Origin: Pseudomonas citri
GTDB taxonomy: Bacteria; Pseudomonadota; Gammaproteobacteria; Pseudomonadales; Pseudomonadaceae
Direction: 5' to 3'
DNA: 64,000 nt
NCBI RefSeq assembly: GCF_025336485.1
Contig: NZ_JAODAB010000007.1
Span: forward strand, 124,001-188,000
The translations under genes and the position numbers were made by a program. Under the pieces are notes generated by a model. The model did no database searches. It was given only the letters and a program-made list of their open reading frames with translations, and was not told where the DNA came from. This document shows positions 1-7,975 of the stretch, piece after piece (the stretch's first letter is position 1; each line of letters opens with the position of its first letter).

Positions 1-211
1 TCCAGGAGTGATCAGTGATCAGCAGGTCAATGAACACACCCCACATGCTCATCTGAATGACATACGCCAACCATTCCGCGGCGACAAACTTCATCGAACT
101 TGTGTTCAAGCCCCGATTGATCCCGGTTTGCAGTAACAGCGAATTCGTTGGTCCTGGAACCAGCAAAACAGTCAACAATGACAGCGCAATATAACTCATG
201 GGGTCATCCAT
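1..211 (-). CDS. LysE/RhtB-family amino-acid exporter, N-terminal part only
   Basis: The minus strand reads MDDPMSYIALSLL, then a hydrophobic stretch with VPGPTNSLLLQTGINRG, then a second hydrophobic segment around AEWLAYVIQMSMWG. The short hydrophobic N-terminus followed by PGPxxxLLLxxGxxRG is typical of LysE/RhtB inner-membrane exporters of amino acids and derivatives, which are about 200 residues with six membrane segments. Only about 70 residues are inside the window; the gene runs off the left edge. An in-frame stop lies a short way upstream, so the start must be the ATG at 211 or the ATG at 199; neither has a strong ribosome-binding site. It points away from the regulator and is probably flanking DNA rather than part of the lipopeptide cluster. 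Substrate unknown. Confidence 0.72.
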   Translation of the reverse strand, partial: MDDPMSYIALSLLTVLLVPGPTNSLLLQTGINRGLNTSSMKFVAAEWLAYVIQMSMWGVFIDLLITDHSW

Positions 212-1135
212 ACCAGAAAGCCACTCGGGCTCGATTTGTCGGGAGATCTGTTCGATCCATCAGCTATTTTCAGCATCCATCACACCAAGTTGTACGACAT
301 CAGATCAATTCGGTGAAAATAGAGTGGCTACACTAATTTCATTCAACTATCACACCCGACTTTTCTACCCCAGAACAGCCTGTAAGGCCTGCACCGTAAA
401 TCCGGGACAAAACAGCGCACCCCCAGACACCTGTTGCTCACTCACCACATCAATACTCTACTGTTCTGCTGTGTCAATTTTTCGAACACCCTACTATCAA
501 AGAGTTAGTCGCGCCTACCCCCGACCGTCAAGAAAACTCTCATTCTTCGAATATCAATATTGCCGATACGCATTCAAAGCACCCGGCCTGTCCATTCCCT
601 CGCGCCGGTACTATTTTGGAGATTCATCAATACTAAACCGTCATGTAACGATTGCTCCGACAAAAATAACCACAACAAGAACCCCCTCAACTAATTAGAC
701 TATACACTCTATTAATTCCGCCCTGTACTTTAGGACAGTTGAAATGCTTTATTGCAAAGTTAACAGTAGCCTCAACCCGGCCAAGAAATCGCATTCATGA
801 ATGACTCATCGTGCACCTATCGCTTTTTCAGCATTTCCATCCGTGTTGAAAACCAATCGAATATTCCTGCCGGGGTCCGGAAACAAATACTGTCGACTCG
901 TAAAATCGCACTCCCCGCTAGTACAAACACTTACCACGAGACCCTTGAGAAATACGCAATAAATAAAACTGCCGTAGATGACCAACCCTTCAATTCGTGC
1001 CGTTCGTCAGGCACATTCCATCCATCCCTCGATATTCGCCAAATGCACGCACATCGAAATATTCCGGCAAAGATCCCCATGCACACTGAACTGCAACTAT
1101 AACGTCAAATACTCTGGCATGAGTTTGGAGAAAGG
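212..1135. other. About 0.9 kb without a convincing gene, AT-richer than its surroundings
   Basis: This gap separates the divergent exporter fragment and the LuxR-type regulator. By eye it is clearly less GC-rich than the rest of the window, especially 540-960. Open frames at 198-698 and 797-1102 on the plus strand have no recognisable domain, no convincing ribosome-binding site and an atypical composition (many Ser, Thr, Asn, Tyr, Arg), so I do not call them genes. The region should hold the promoters of both flanking genes. A weak TTGAAA-type element lies near 739, too far from the regulator start to assign with confidence. No tRNA, IS element or clear terminator seen. Confidence 0.55.
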
Positions 1136-1138
1136 ATG
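1125..1138 (+). promoter_or_regulatory. Ribosome-binding region of the LuxR-type gene with Rsm-like GGA motifs
   Basis: TTTGGAGAAAGGATG contains GGAG five bases before the ATG, and a second GGA directly abutting it. AAAGGATG matches the RsmA/CsrA consensus CANGGAYG at seven of eight positions and overlaps the start codon. Lipopeptide regulators in Pseudomonas are often under Gac/Rsm post-transcriptional control, so translational repression here is plausible, but GGA motifs are also part of ordinary Shine-Dalgarno sequences. Confidence 0.4.
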
Positions 1139-2002
1139 AACCTACAACGACTATTCCCGCACGTTGGCAAAGTGATTGCCAGCACCGGCAGCCGACATTT
1201 CCCCCGCCTATTACACGACTTGATACTCACCGAAGTCCCCATCGATGCAACACATATAACCGAGCAACGCATTGGCAGCAGCAATATCGCTGAACCCAGG
1301 ACCTCCAGTCTGGGTTACGTCGGCATGGACACCCACTGTGTCGACGACATCATGGACACGCATACCGCAAAGCCTTTTTTCCTTGCCGATGACATGTTAT
1401 TCGAAGACAGCACCTCCCATAAAGTGCCCAACTTTTCCCGGTGCTTGCTCAAACGCGAACATTCGGATAAACCTGCCTCGCCCTCTGCAACGACTCAATT
1501 GCACCTTACGACTCGCAAGAACGGCCGTCGCTATGTGCTATCGGTATACCGCTCACCTTTTTCCAAAGGTTTTTCGGCGCAGGAACATGCCTTGCTGAAA
1601 GACTTTTCCTGCCTGTTGTTGCCCATGGTGGAAGAGCATGTTGCGGCCCTGGCGCCGGCCGAGACTGTTCGAGACGACGCCCAACTTTCCTTGGACGGCC
1701 CTGAAAATGGTGGCATGGAGGCATTGCGCCAACGCTTTGCCGACCGCCTGCTGTTGTCGGGTTTGAGCCTGTCCTCTCGTGAAACGGAAGTGTGTGTGGG
1801 TTTGCTGGCCGGGCGTACAGCGCCCGAACTTGCCGAGCAACTCAATTTGAAAGTCAACACCGTTGAAAGTTACCTGAAACGTGCCGCGATCAAGATGGGC
1901 ATTGGCGGACGCCGCTCGCTTATCCGGTGGATGCATTCAATGGACGCCACGCCAAACCCTCTCGAATGGGCAGGCAACACGGCGATTCGACAAGCCGTCT
2001 AA
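1136..2002 (+). CDS. LuxR-type transcriptional regulator (SalA/SyrF/RfiA-like, no AHL domain)
   Basis: 288 residues. The C-terminal part, about residues 212-265, is a LuxR/GerE helix-turn-helix: LSSRETEVCVGLLAG, then APELAEQLNLKVNTVESYLKR. The N-terminal 200 residues resemble neither an autoinducer-binding domain nor a response-regulator receiver. This architecture is that of the LuxR-family activators flanking Pseudomonas lipopeptide clusters. The start ATG at 1136 has GGAG five bases upstream; an ATG at 1119 in the same frame reaches a stop after six codons. The gene is convergent with the RND operon, separated by a 60-bp gap holding a stem-loop. Probable role: activator of the synthetase and export genes in response to Gac/Rsm or quorum input. 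Family call is firm; the target genes are inferred from position. Confidence 0.88.
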   Translation: MNLQRLFPHVGKVIASTGSRHFPRLLHDLILTEVPIDATHITEQRIGSSNIAEPRTSSLGYVGMDTHCVDDIMDTHTAKPFFLADDMLFEDSTSHKVPNFSRCLLKREHSDKPASPSATTQLHLTTRKNGRRYVLSVYRSPFSKGFSAQEHALLKDFSCLLLPMVEEHVAALAPAETVRDDAQLSLDGPENGGMEALRQRFADRLLLSGLSLSSRETEVCVGLLAGRTAPELAEQLNLKVNTVESYLKRAAIKMGIGGRRSLIRWMHSMDATPNPLEWAGNTAIRQAV

Positions 2003-2009
2003 AACGCTC

Positions 2010-2054
2010 CCCCCAACGATTGCTCGGTCCATCGCATCGAGTATTTGTTGGGGG
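2010..2054. terminator. Stem-loop between convergent regulator and RND operon
   Basis: CCCCCAAC at 2010-2017 pairs perfectly with GTTGGGGG at 2047-2054. The loop contains a smaller inverted repeat, CTCG at 2023-2026 with CGAG at 2038-2041. It lies just after the regulator stop (2000-2002) and just before the pump stop (2063-2065 on the minus strand), where a shared bidirectional terminator would sit. There is no strong T-tract on either side, so intrinsic termination is not certain. Confidence 0.5.
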
Positions 2055-2062
2055 AATACAGT

Positions 2063-5000
2063 TCATCCTCTTGCACTTTCCCCCTCTACGCCCCTGTCCA
2101 TGCCACGCCAGGCACGGTGCTTGAACCACTCCAGGGCATCGTCCACATACGTGAAGATCACTGGCACCACCAACAGGCTCAGCAGGGTCGAAGTCAGCAG
2201 CCCGCCCATGACCACCACGGCCATCGGCTGCCTGAAACTCGGATCTTCGCCCATTCCCATTGCCGTCGGCAGCATCCCTGCGCCCATTGCAATCGTGGTC
2301 ATCAGGATGGGACGAGCACGTTTGTGGCAGGCGTCCACCAACGCCTCGTATCGACCCAGGCCATAATCGCGGCGCGCCATGATCGCGTACTCCACCAGCA
2401 AAATGGAGTTCTTGGTCACAATCCCCATCAACATCAGCAGGCCGATGACAGAGGGCAAGGAAAAACTGAAATTGCATACCAGCAATGCCACCAGCGCACC
2501 GCCCAGTGAAAGCGGCAGCGCCGAAAGAATCGTCGCCGGTTGCAAGAAGTCGTGGAACAGCAGCACCAACACTGCATAGATGCAGAACACGCCAATGGCC
2601 ATGGCCAGGCTGAAGCTGGCGAACAACTCGGTCATCAGTTGCAACTCCCCCTGCTCCACGCGTTTCACCTCGGCCGGAAGATTGCGCATGGCCGGTAGTT
2701 GGCTGGCCTCGGCCATGACCTCACCCAGGTTGCGCCCGTTGAGTTCGACAGACAGGGTGATATTGCGCAGACGATCCAGCCGACTGATCTGCGCCGGCCC
2801 GCTGCCCAGGCTGATCGTGCCCAGCGACGACAACGCGACCTGTCCGTCACGCCCGGTCACCCGTAGCTGGTTGATCGACTGCAGGTCGTTGCGCAACAGC
2901 GAGTCCATGCGCACCCGTACGTCCACCTGACGCTGGGACAGATTGATCTTGCCCAGTTGCGAGGAGTACTCGCCGTAGGTCGCCATCCGCAAGGTATCGG
3001 CGATGTCCTGGCTGGTGATGCCCAACTCCGCCGCCCTGGCAAAATCGGGACGCATCTGGATTTCCGGGCGTTGCAAAGCGCTGCTGGACGTGACGTTCCC
3101 GATACCGTGCAATTCGCGCAACTGCGGCTCCAGGGCCAACGCGGTACGCTCCAGCAGATCGCCGTCATCACTGGCCAGTACGATATCGAGTTTCTCACCA
3201 CTGCCGTCGCCACCGACGTTGATGCGTACTCCCGGCAACGTGCGCAACCGCTCGCGCATCTCGGCTTCGACCTCTACCTGCTTGCGCTCACGGGCATCCC
3301 GGGCCACCAGGTCGACGGTCAAGTCAGCATCCCCGGCACCCGTGATATCGGCCGGCCCGGCACCGGAGCGGCTGGCGCTGCCTACCGCGATGAACACGTG
3401 TTCGACGTCAGGCATGTCCCGCAGCTTTTCGCTGGCCTGCAATGCAACCTCGGTGGTCTGCTCCAGCGTCGTGCCGGGGGGCATTTCCAGGCTGATTTTG
3501 CTGCGCCCCGAATCCTGGGCTGGCAGGAAACTGGTGGGCAATAACGGCACCAGGGCCAGCGCCCCGAAAAAGAACAGGCTGGCCAGTACCAAAGTCGTCT
3601 TGCGCCGGGTCAGGCTGGCATGGACCCAGCCCAAGTAACGGGTCATCACAGGGCCGTCGTGCGCGATTTCGTGGCTGGCCTTGAGGAAATACGCCGCCAT
3701 CATCGGCGTCAGCACCCGCGCCACGAGCAACGAAAACAACAACGCCACCGACGCCGTCACGCCAAACTGACGGAACAGGGTCCCGGCGATCCCGCCCATG
3801 AAGGCCGTGGGCAGGAACACCGCAACCAGGGTAACCGTCGTGGCGAGCACCGCCAGGCCGATTTCATTGGCGGCATCGGTGGCCGCCTGAAGGGGCGTCT
3901 TACCCATGCGCAAATGCCGCGCAATGTTTTCGATTTCGACGATGGCATCGTCCACCAGCACGCCGATCACCAACGCCAGGGCCAACAAGGAAACCGAGTT
4001 GAGCGTAAATCCGGCCAGGTACATCACACCGAAAGTGGGGATGATCGATAAGGGCAGCGCCGTGGCGACGATCAGCGTGGCGCGCCAGTCCCGCAGGAAG
4101 CCCCAGACCACCAGCACCGCCAGTAGCATGCCTTCGTACAGCAGGTTCATCGAGTCGTGGTAATTGGCGAGGACGGCCTTGACCGTGTCACCGGCCTCGA
4201 CGATCTGTACGTTGGGATGCCGGTCCGCGAACATGGCCATGGCCTTGCGCACGTCATTGGCAACGCCGACATCGGAAAACCCCAGCGACCGGGTGATCTG
4301 GAAGCCGATCACCGGCTTGCCATCGCGAAACGCCCGGCTGCTGCGCTCGGCGTGAGTGTCGCGAATGTCCGCCAACTGCCCCAACGGCAACAGACGGCCA
4401 TCACCGCTGGGGATGTCGATGCTGCCCAGGACAGCCGGATCATCGATGGCACCCAGGGTCCGCACGGCCTGTTGACCACTGCCCAGATTGCCCTGCCCGC
4501 CGGAGTTGTCCTTTTGCATCGCCCGCAACTGGCTGGCGACATCCGCCACGCGGATCCCCAGCCCGGCCATCAGGGCCGGGTCGAGGTTGACCTGCACTTC
4601 CCGGTCGACCCCGCCAATCCGCGAGATCAGGGCCACGCCCGGCACCGCCAACAGCTGCTTGCTCAGTTCATTGTCGACGAACCAGGACAGCGCCTCCTCA
4701 TCCAGGGTGGCAGAATCGATAACGTACGTGAGCATCGGCGAAGTGCTGGTGGTCAAGCGTGAAACCGAGGGTGTATCGAGGTTGGCCGGCAATTGCGGCA
4801 TGGCGCTGTCGACCGCGTTGCGCACCTCGTTCAGGGCCTCGTTGCCATCCTTGTCGATATCAAAGCTGATGCTGATATTGACGGCGCCGTCGGTAATGAC
4901 CGTGGTCACGTGCTTGAGCAGGCGCAAGGACGTGAGCTTGTCCTCGATCTTGCGCGCCACTTCCGTCTCCAGTTGCTCGGGCGCCGCACCTTCGAGTGAC

Positions 5001-5146
5001 GCATTGATCATCACCACTGGCAGGTCCATGTCCGGAAAGTCCTGGACGGCGAGCTTGCCGAAACCCAGCAGGCCGAAGATCGTCAGCAGGATGAACAGCA
5101 TGACGGCTGGCACCGGATAGCGGATCGACAACGTGGAGATGTTCAT
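2063..5146 (-). CDS. RND-family inner-membrane efflux pump (PseC/MexB-like)
   Basis: 1027 residues, normal length for an HAE1/HME RND transporter. It begins MNISTLSIRYPVPAVMLFIL, the usual first transmembrane helix, followed by the large periplasmic loop. The fourth transmembrane helix carries the proton-relay pair at about D399/D400 in LVDDAIVEIEN, and a second half repeats the layout with VCNFSFSLPSVIGLLMLMG and TKNSILLVEYAI. It uses the proton gradient to push substrates through the adaptor and outer-membrane channel encoded just upstream. Its ATG overlaps the adaptor stop by four bases, indicating translational coupling. A PseABC-type RND system sits beside syringomycin/syringopeptin genes in P. 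syringae, so lipopeptide export is the likely job, though RND pumps are often broad. Confidence 0.93.
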   Translation of the reverse strand: MNISTLSIRYPVPAVMLFILLTIFGLLGFGKLAVQDFPDMDLPVVMINASLEGAAPEQLETEVARKIEDKLTSLRLLKHVTTVITDGAVNISISFDIDKDGNEALNEVRNAVDSAMPQLPANLDTPSVSRLTTSTSPMLTYVIDSATLDEEALSWFVDNELSKQLLAVPGVALISRIGGVDREVQVNLDPALMAGLGIRVADVASQLRAMQKDNSGGQGNLGSGQQAVRTLGAIDDPAVLGSIDIPSGDGRLLPLGQLADIRDTHAERSSRAFRDGKPVIGFQITRSLGFSDVGVANDVRKAMAMFADRHPNVQIVEAGDTVKAVLANYHDSMNLLYEGMLLAVLVVWGFLRDWRATLIVATALPLSIIPTFGVMYLAGFTLNSVSLLALALVIGVLVDDAIVEIENIARHLRMGKTPLQAATDAANEIGLAVLATTVTLVAVFLPTAFMGGIAGTLFRQFGVTASVALLFSLLVARVLTPMMAAYFLKASHEIAHDGPVMTRYLGWVHASLTRRKTTLVLASLFFFGALALVPLLPTSFLPAQDSGRSKISLEMPPGTTLEQTTEVALQASEKLRDMPDVEHVFIAVGSASRSGAGPADITGAGDADLTVDLVARDARERKQVEVEAEMRERLRTLPGVRINVGGDGSGEKLDIVLASDDGDLLERTALALEPQLRELHGIGNVTSSSALQRPEIQMRPDFARAAELGITSQDIADTLRMATYGEYSSQLGKINLSQRQVDVRVRMDSLLRNDLQSINQLRVTGRDGQVALSSLGTISLGSGPAQISRLDRLRNITLSVELNGRNLGEVMAEASQLPAMRNLPAEVKRVEQGELQLMTELFASFSLAMAIGVFCIYAVLVLLFHDFLQPATILSALPLSLGGALVALLVCNFSFSLPSVIGLLMLMGIVTKNSILLVEYAIMARRDYGLGRYEALVDACHKRARPILMTTIAMGAGMLPTAMGMGEDPSFRQPMAVVVMGGLLTSTLLSLLVVPVIFTYVDDALEWFKHRAWRGMDRGVEGESARG

Positions 5147-6261
5147 GGCTGGGCGACCTGGGATTGAACCAACGTCACGCTCGCGCCGTCGTTGAGGAAG
5201 GCACCGCCGGCACGCACGATGCGCTCCGGCTCATCCAGCCCACTGAGGATCTCCACCGCCTGGTGCAGGCGCCGGCCGACCACCACTGGCCGTTGAACGA
5301 CGCGCATATCGTCATTGAGGGTGAACACATAGGAGCGCCCGTCACGCAGGATGACCGCCGTGTCGGGCACAGTAAGGGCTTCGCGAGGCGCCAGTTCGAT
5401 CTGGCCGCTGGCATACATCCCGGCCCGCGGCCCTGTTGAGTGTGCCGGGCTATCGCTCGGCAGCTCGATGTACACCAGCCCCCGGCTGGTCCTGGTGTTC
5501 AGGGTGGGCGACACCAGTCGCACCCGCCCTTCCAGGCTCTGCCCGTCCGGCAATGTCAGGCGCGCGACCTGCCCGGCCTGCACCTGCGCCAACTGACGGG
5601 CGTCCAGTTCGGCCTGCCATTCGATGCGACCGTCGCGTACCAGGCGAAACAGCTCGTCGCCGGCCGAGAGCACCTTGCCGAGCAACGCCGTACGCGCAGA
5701 AATGACGCCATCGTCCACCGCCACGATACGCGTCTGCGCGAGCCTGATCCGGGTGCTTTGCAATTCGGCGCGAGCACTGGCCAGGTCGGCCTCGGCGAGC
5801 GCCACCTTGATCCGATAATCTTCGCGCTGCTGCTCCGACAGGGCCCCGCCCTGGCCCACCACGCGGGCGCGACGGTCATTGGAGCGGGCCTGTTCCAGGT
5901 TGGCCGCAGCCTGGGCAACGAGCGCTTTCTGCTTGCTTTCTTCGGCCAGCACGGTTTCCCGAGCCAACGTGGCCAACAACTGCCCTTTCTTCACCCGGCT
6001 GCCCACATCGGCTTCGAGGCTGGCAATGCGCAAGCCGCTGGTCTCGGCATTGATGACGGCTTCCTGCCAGGGCGCCAGCGCACCATTGGCAAACAACAAC
6101 TGCGGCCAGACCTGGCGCCGCGCCTGGACGACTTCCACGCTCAGGCTGCTGACGTGGGGGGCGGCCACGGCGGGCTCGTCATCCCGACGAAGAGAGATCA
6201 ACGCCACCACCCCCATGAGCACGACGACTGCCAGCGCATATTTACCCAACCTGGATCTCAC
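5143..6261 (-). CDS. Periplasmic adaptor (membrane-fusion) protein of the RND system (PseB-like)
   Basis: 372 residues from the chosen start. I use the GTG at 6261 (VRSRLGKYALAVVVLMG): it has GGAGAGGG just upstream, overlaps the outer-membrane-factor stop as GTGA, and puts an N-terminal membrane anchor at about residues 6-24. A longer reading to 6453 would add 64 residues of non-homologous, overlapping sequence. Then come the barrel/lipoyl halves (INAETSGLRIASLEADVGSRVKKGQLLA), a coiled-coil hairpin rich in Ala, Glu and Arg, and the C-terminal beta-barrel. It bridges the RND pump and the outer-membrane channel. Its stop overlaps the pump start (ATGA). Middle gene of a three-gene operon. Confidence 0.9.
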   Translation of the reverse strand: MRSRLGKYALAVVVLMGVVALISLRRDDEPAVAAPHVSSLSVEVVQARRQVWPQLLFANGALAPWQEAVINAETSGLRIASLEADVGSRVKKGQLLATLARETVLAEESKQKALVAQAAANLEQARSNDRRARVVGQGGALSEQQREDYRIKVALAEADLASARAELQSTRIRLAQTRIVAVDDGVISARTALLGKVLSAGDELFRLVRDGRIEWQAELDARQLAQVQAGQVARLTLPDGQSLEGRVRLVSPTLNTRTSRGLVYIELPSDSPAHSTGPRAGMYASGQIELAPREALTVPDTAVILRDGRSYVFTLNDDMRVVQRPVVVGRRLHQAVEILSGLDEPERIVRAGGAFLNDGASVTLVQSQVAQP

Positions 6262-7688
6262 GCACCCTCTCCACTCGACGTCCGAATCCGTGCCAACGGC
6301 TGATTGGCCTGCCAACCACCCCCCAAGGCCTTGTACAAGGCGATCCAGTAACGCACTTGGTCCTGCTGCAACGTAATCAACTCGATCTCCGCCGTCAGCG
6401 CCTGGCGGCGAGCGGTTTCGCGGTCCAGCAAGCTGACGTTGCCGGCCTGCCAACTGCGGTCGATGGCCTGGAACGACTCACGAAAGCCGGCGGTGGAACG
6501 CTCGACATCCGACTCGCGGCGACGAGCCGCATCCAGGCGCACCAGGGCCTGTTCGACCTCCATCACGCTGGTGCGCAGCGTCTGGCGATAAACGGCCAGG
6601 GCGGCCTCATACGTGGCCCTGGCTCCGTCCACGGCCGCGCGGCGCTTGCCACCATCGAACAGCGGAATCGACAACACCGGGCCCAGCGACCAAGAGCGAT
6701 TACGCTGGCCTGCTGTGGTGCCCACCGAAAAAGTGCCGGCCAGGCTCAGGCTCGGCAGGCGTTCAGCCTGGGCCACACCGATTTCCGCATTCGCCGCTGC
6801 CAGTTCACGCTCGCTGGACGCCAGGTCGGGACGCTGGCGCAAAAGATCAGCCGGGATCTGTTGCACGTTGAGCTCGGCCGGTTGCGGCAGTTGCGCCGGG
6901 GTATGCCCGAGCACCTCCACCAGCCGCCCCTCATCGCTGCCGGTCAGCGCCACCAGGCTTTTGAGCAACACCTGGCATTCGCTCTGTTGCCGGACCAACG
7001 TCGCCGCACTGCTGGCTGCACTCGCATCGGCCAGGGCCGCATCGGCGGACGAGGTAAAGCCGGCCTCGAACGATTGGCGAGTGATCCGCGCGGTGTCCTG
7101 TTGCGACTGGGTCTGGTCGCGGTAAGCCACCACCAGTTTCTGGCACCCTCGATACTGCACGTAGTAGTCACCGACCTGGGCGGCCAGGGAGACCCGTGCG
7201 TCATGCCAGTCGTCCACCCGCGCCTCGACACGGGACCTGGCGGCCTCGTTGTTGCGACGCAACTTGCCAAACAGGTCCAGCTCCCAGGCCGCATCCATCG
7301 CGGAGGAAGAACCCGATCCACTCAGGCGTTGGGAACCTGTCTGTTGACCGCCCCGCCCGCCGGACAGACTGCCGTCGACCCGTGGCCAGGCGTCGGCCGC
7401 GTCACCGGCCGCCGTTGCCCGGGCCAACGAAATATTGGCCCAGGCCTGGTCCATGGACGGGCTGTCGGCCTCGGCCAGGCGCAACAGTTCGGCCAACGCG
7501 GGGTCATCGAATTGTTGCCACCAGTCGGCCAAACCGGTTACGGACGCGCCATGGGGCACCGGCGCTTGCCAGCGGGCGGCCACCGGGACCGCCGGCAGCC
7601 GATAGTCAGGGCCCAGCACGCAGCCACTCAAGGCCACTGCGCACAGTGTCATCAGCAAACGGCGCTGTGGGGACGAGAAGACAGGCAT
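6258..7688 (-). CDS. Outer-membrane factor lipoprotein, TolC/OprM (NodT) family (PseA-like)
   Basis: 476 residues. The start at 7688 gives a standard lipoprotein signal, MPVFSSPQRRLLMTLCAVALSGC, with the lipobox ALSGC and acylated Cys at residue 23, followed by LGPDYRLPAVPV, the hallmark N-terminus of OprM-type channels. An upstream in-frame ATG at 7793 would add 35 residues before the signal peptide and is rejected. Two repeated long-helix regions rich in Ala, Gln and Arg follow (for example ELAAANAEIGVAQAERLPSLSLAGTFS). It forms the outer-membrane exit duct for the RND pump. First gene of the operon, reading away from dat across a 287-bp shared promoter region. Confidence 0.92.
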   Translation of the reverse strand: MPVFSSPQRRLLMTLCAVALSGCVLGPDYRLPAVPVAARWQAPVPHGASVTGLADWWQQFDDPALAELLRLAEADSPSMDQAWANISLARATAAGDAADAWPRVDGSLSGGRGGQQTGSQRLSGSGSSSAMDAAWELDLFGKLRRNNEAARSRVEARVDDWHDARVSLAAQVGDYYVQYRGCQKLVVAYRDQTQSQQDTARITRQSFEAGFTSSADAALADASAASSAATLVRQQSECQVLLKSLVALTGSDEGRLVEVLGHTPAQLPQPAELNVQQIPADLLRQRPDLASSERELAAANAEIGVAQAERLPSLSLAGTFSVGTTAGQRNRSWSLGPVLSIPLFDGGKRRAAVDGARATYEAALAVYRQTLRTSVMEVEQALVRLDAARRRESDVERSTAGFRESFQAIDRSWQAGNVSLLDRETARRQALTAEIELITLQQDQVRYWIALYKALGGGWQANQPLARIRTSSGEGA

Positions 7689-7975
7689 GGCGTTCTCTTG
7701 AGGCCTGGTGACGATAAAAAACGCGACATCAACATCCTGGAGACAAATGGCGGATCGCGGGTGCTGGCTTGACGAGGCTCGTGTGGCAGGCATTTAACCC
7801 TGCACCGTTTTTTGTGTCTGGCGTGGAATACGGGGACAGGTGCCGGCAAGAAAATTCGCGATAAACCCGGGGTACTGTTGAAATGCCCCGGACCTGCAAA
7901 GGCTGCACCTGTCGTCGAGCCTCGAAAGAAAAGACCCCGCTCGGCTCACTTTCCATAGCCAATGGATGATCGAAT
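7689..7975. promoter_or_regulatory. Divergent promoter region between the RND operon and dat, with nested inverted repeats
   Basis: No gene lies here. Two inverted repeats are visible. GACAGGTGC at 7835-7843 and GCACCTGTC at 7905-7913 are perfect 9-bp arms about 61 bp apart. Between them CCGGGG at 7867-7872 and CCCCGG at 7886-7891 are perfect 6-bp arms around a 13-bp spacer. They are plausible operator sites for the cluster regulator acting in both directions. A TGTC at 7815-7818 and GACA at 7835-7838 resemble the half-sites of the syr-syp box but are spaced 16 rather than 12 bases apart. Exact -10/-35 elements were not assigned. Confidence 0.5.
7961..7968 (+). promoter_or_regulatory. Weak ribosome-binding site of dat, also an Rsm-like motif
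   Basis: AATGGATG lies 8-15 bases before the dat ATG. It is the only Shine-Dalgarno-like element there, and it matches CANGGAYG at seven of eight positions, like the motif at the LuxR-type gene. Confidence 0.3.

Noticed and set aside
198-698. 166-codon open frame on the plus strand near the left edge
   Set aside because: It overlaps the convincing LysE-type start on the other strand, has no recognisable domain and no ribosome-binding site.
797-1102. 101-codon open frame upstream of the regulator
   Set aside because: Unusual composition, no Shine-Dalgarno, no recognisable family. A small gene cannot be excluded but is unsupported.
6262-6453. Longer start for the RND adaptor
   Set aside because: The extra residues overlap the outer-membrane-factor gene, lack homology-like features and would place the membrane anchor internally.
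7689-7793. Longer start for the outer-membrane factor
   Set aside because: It would put 35 residues in front of a clear lipoprotein signal peptide.
7815-7838. Possible syr-syp box in the dat/efflux promoter region
   Set aside because: TGTC and GACA are present but 16 bases apart, not 12, and the inner triplets do not match.
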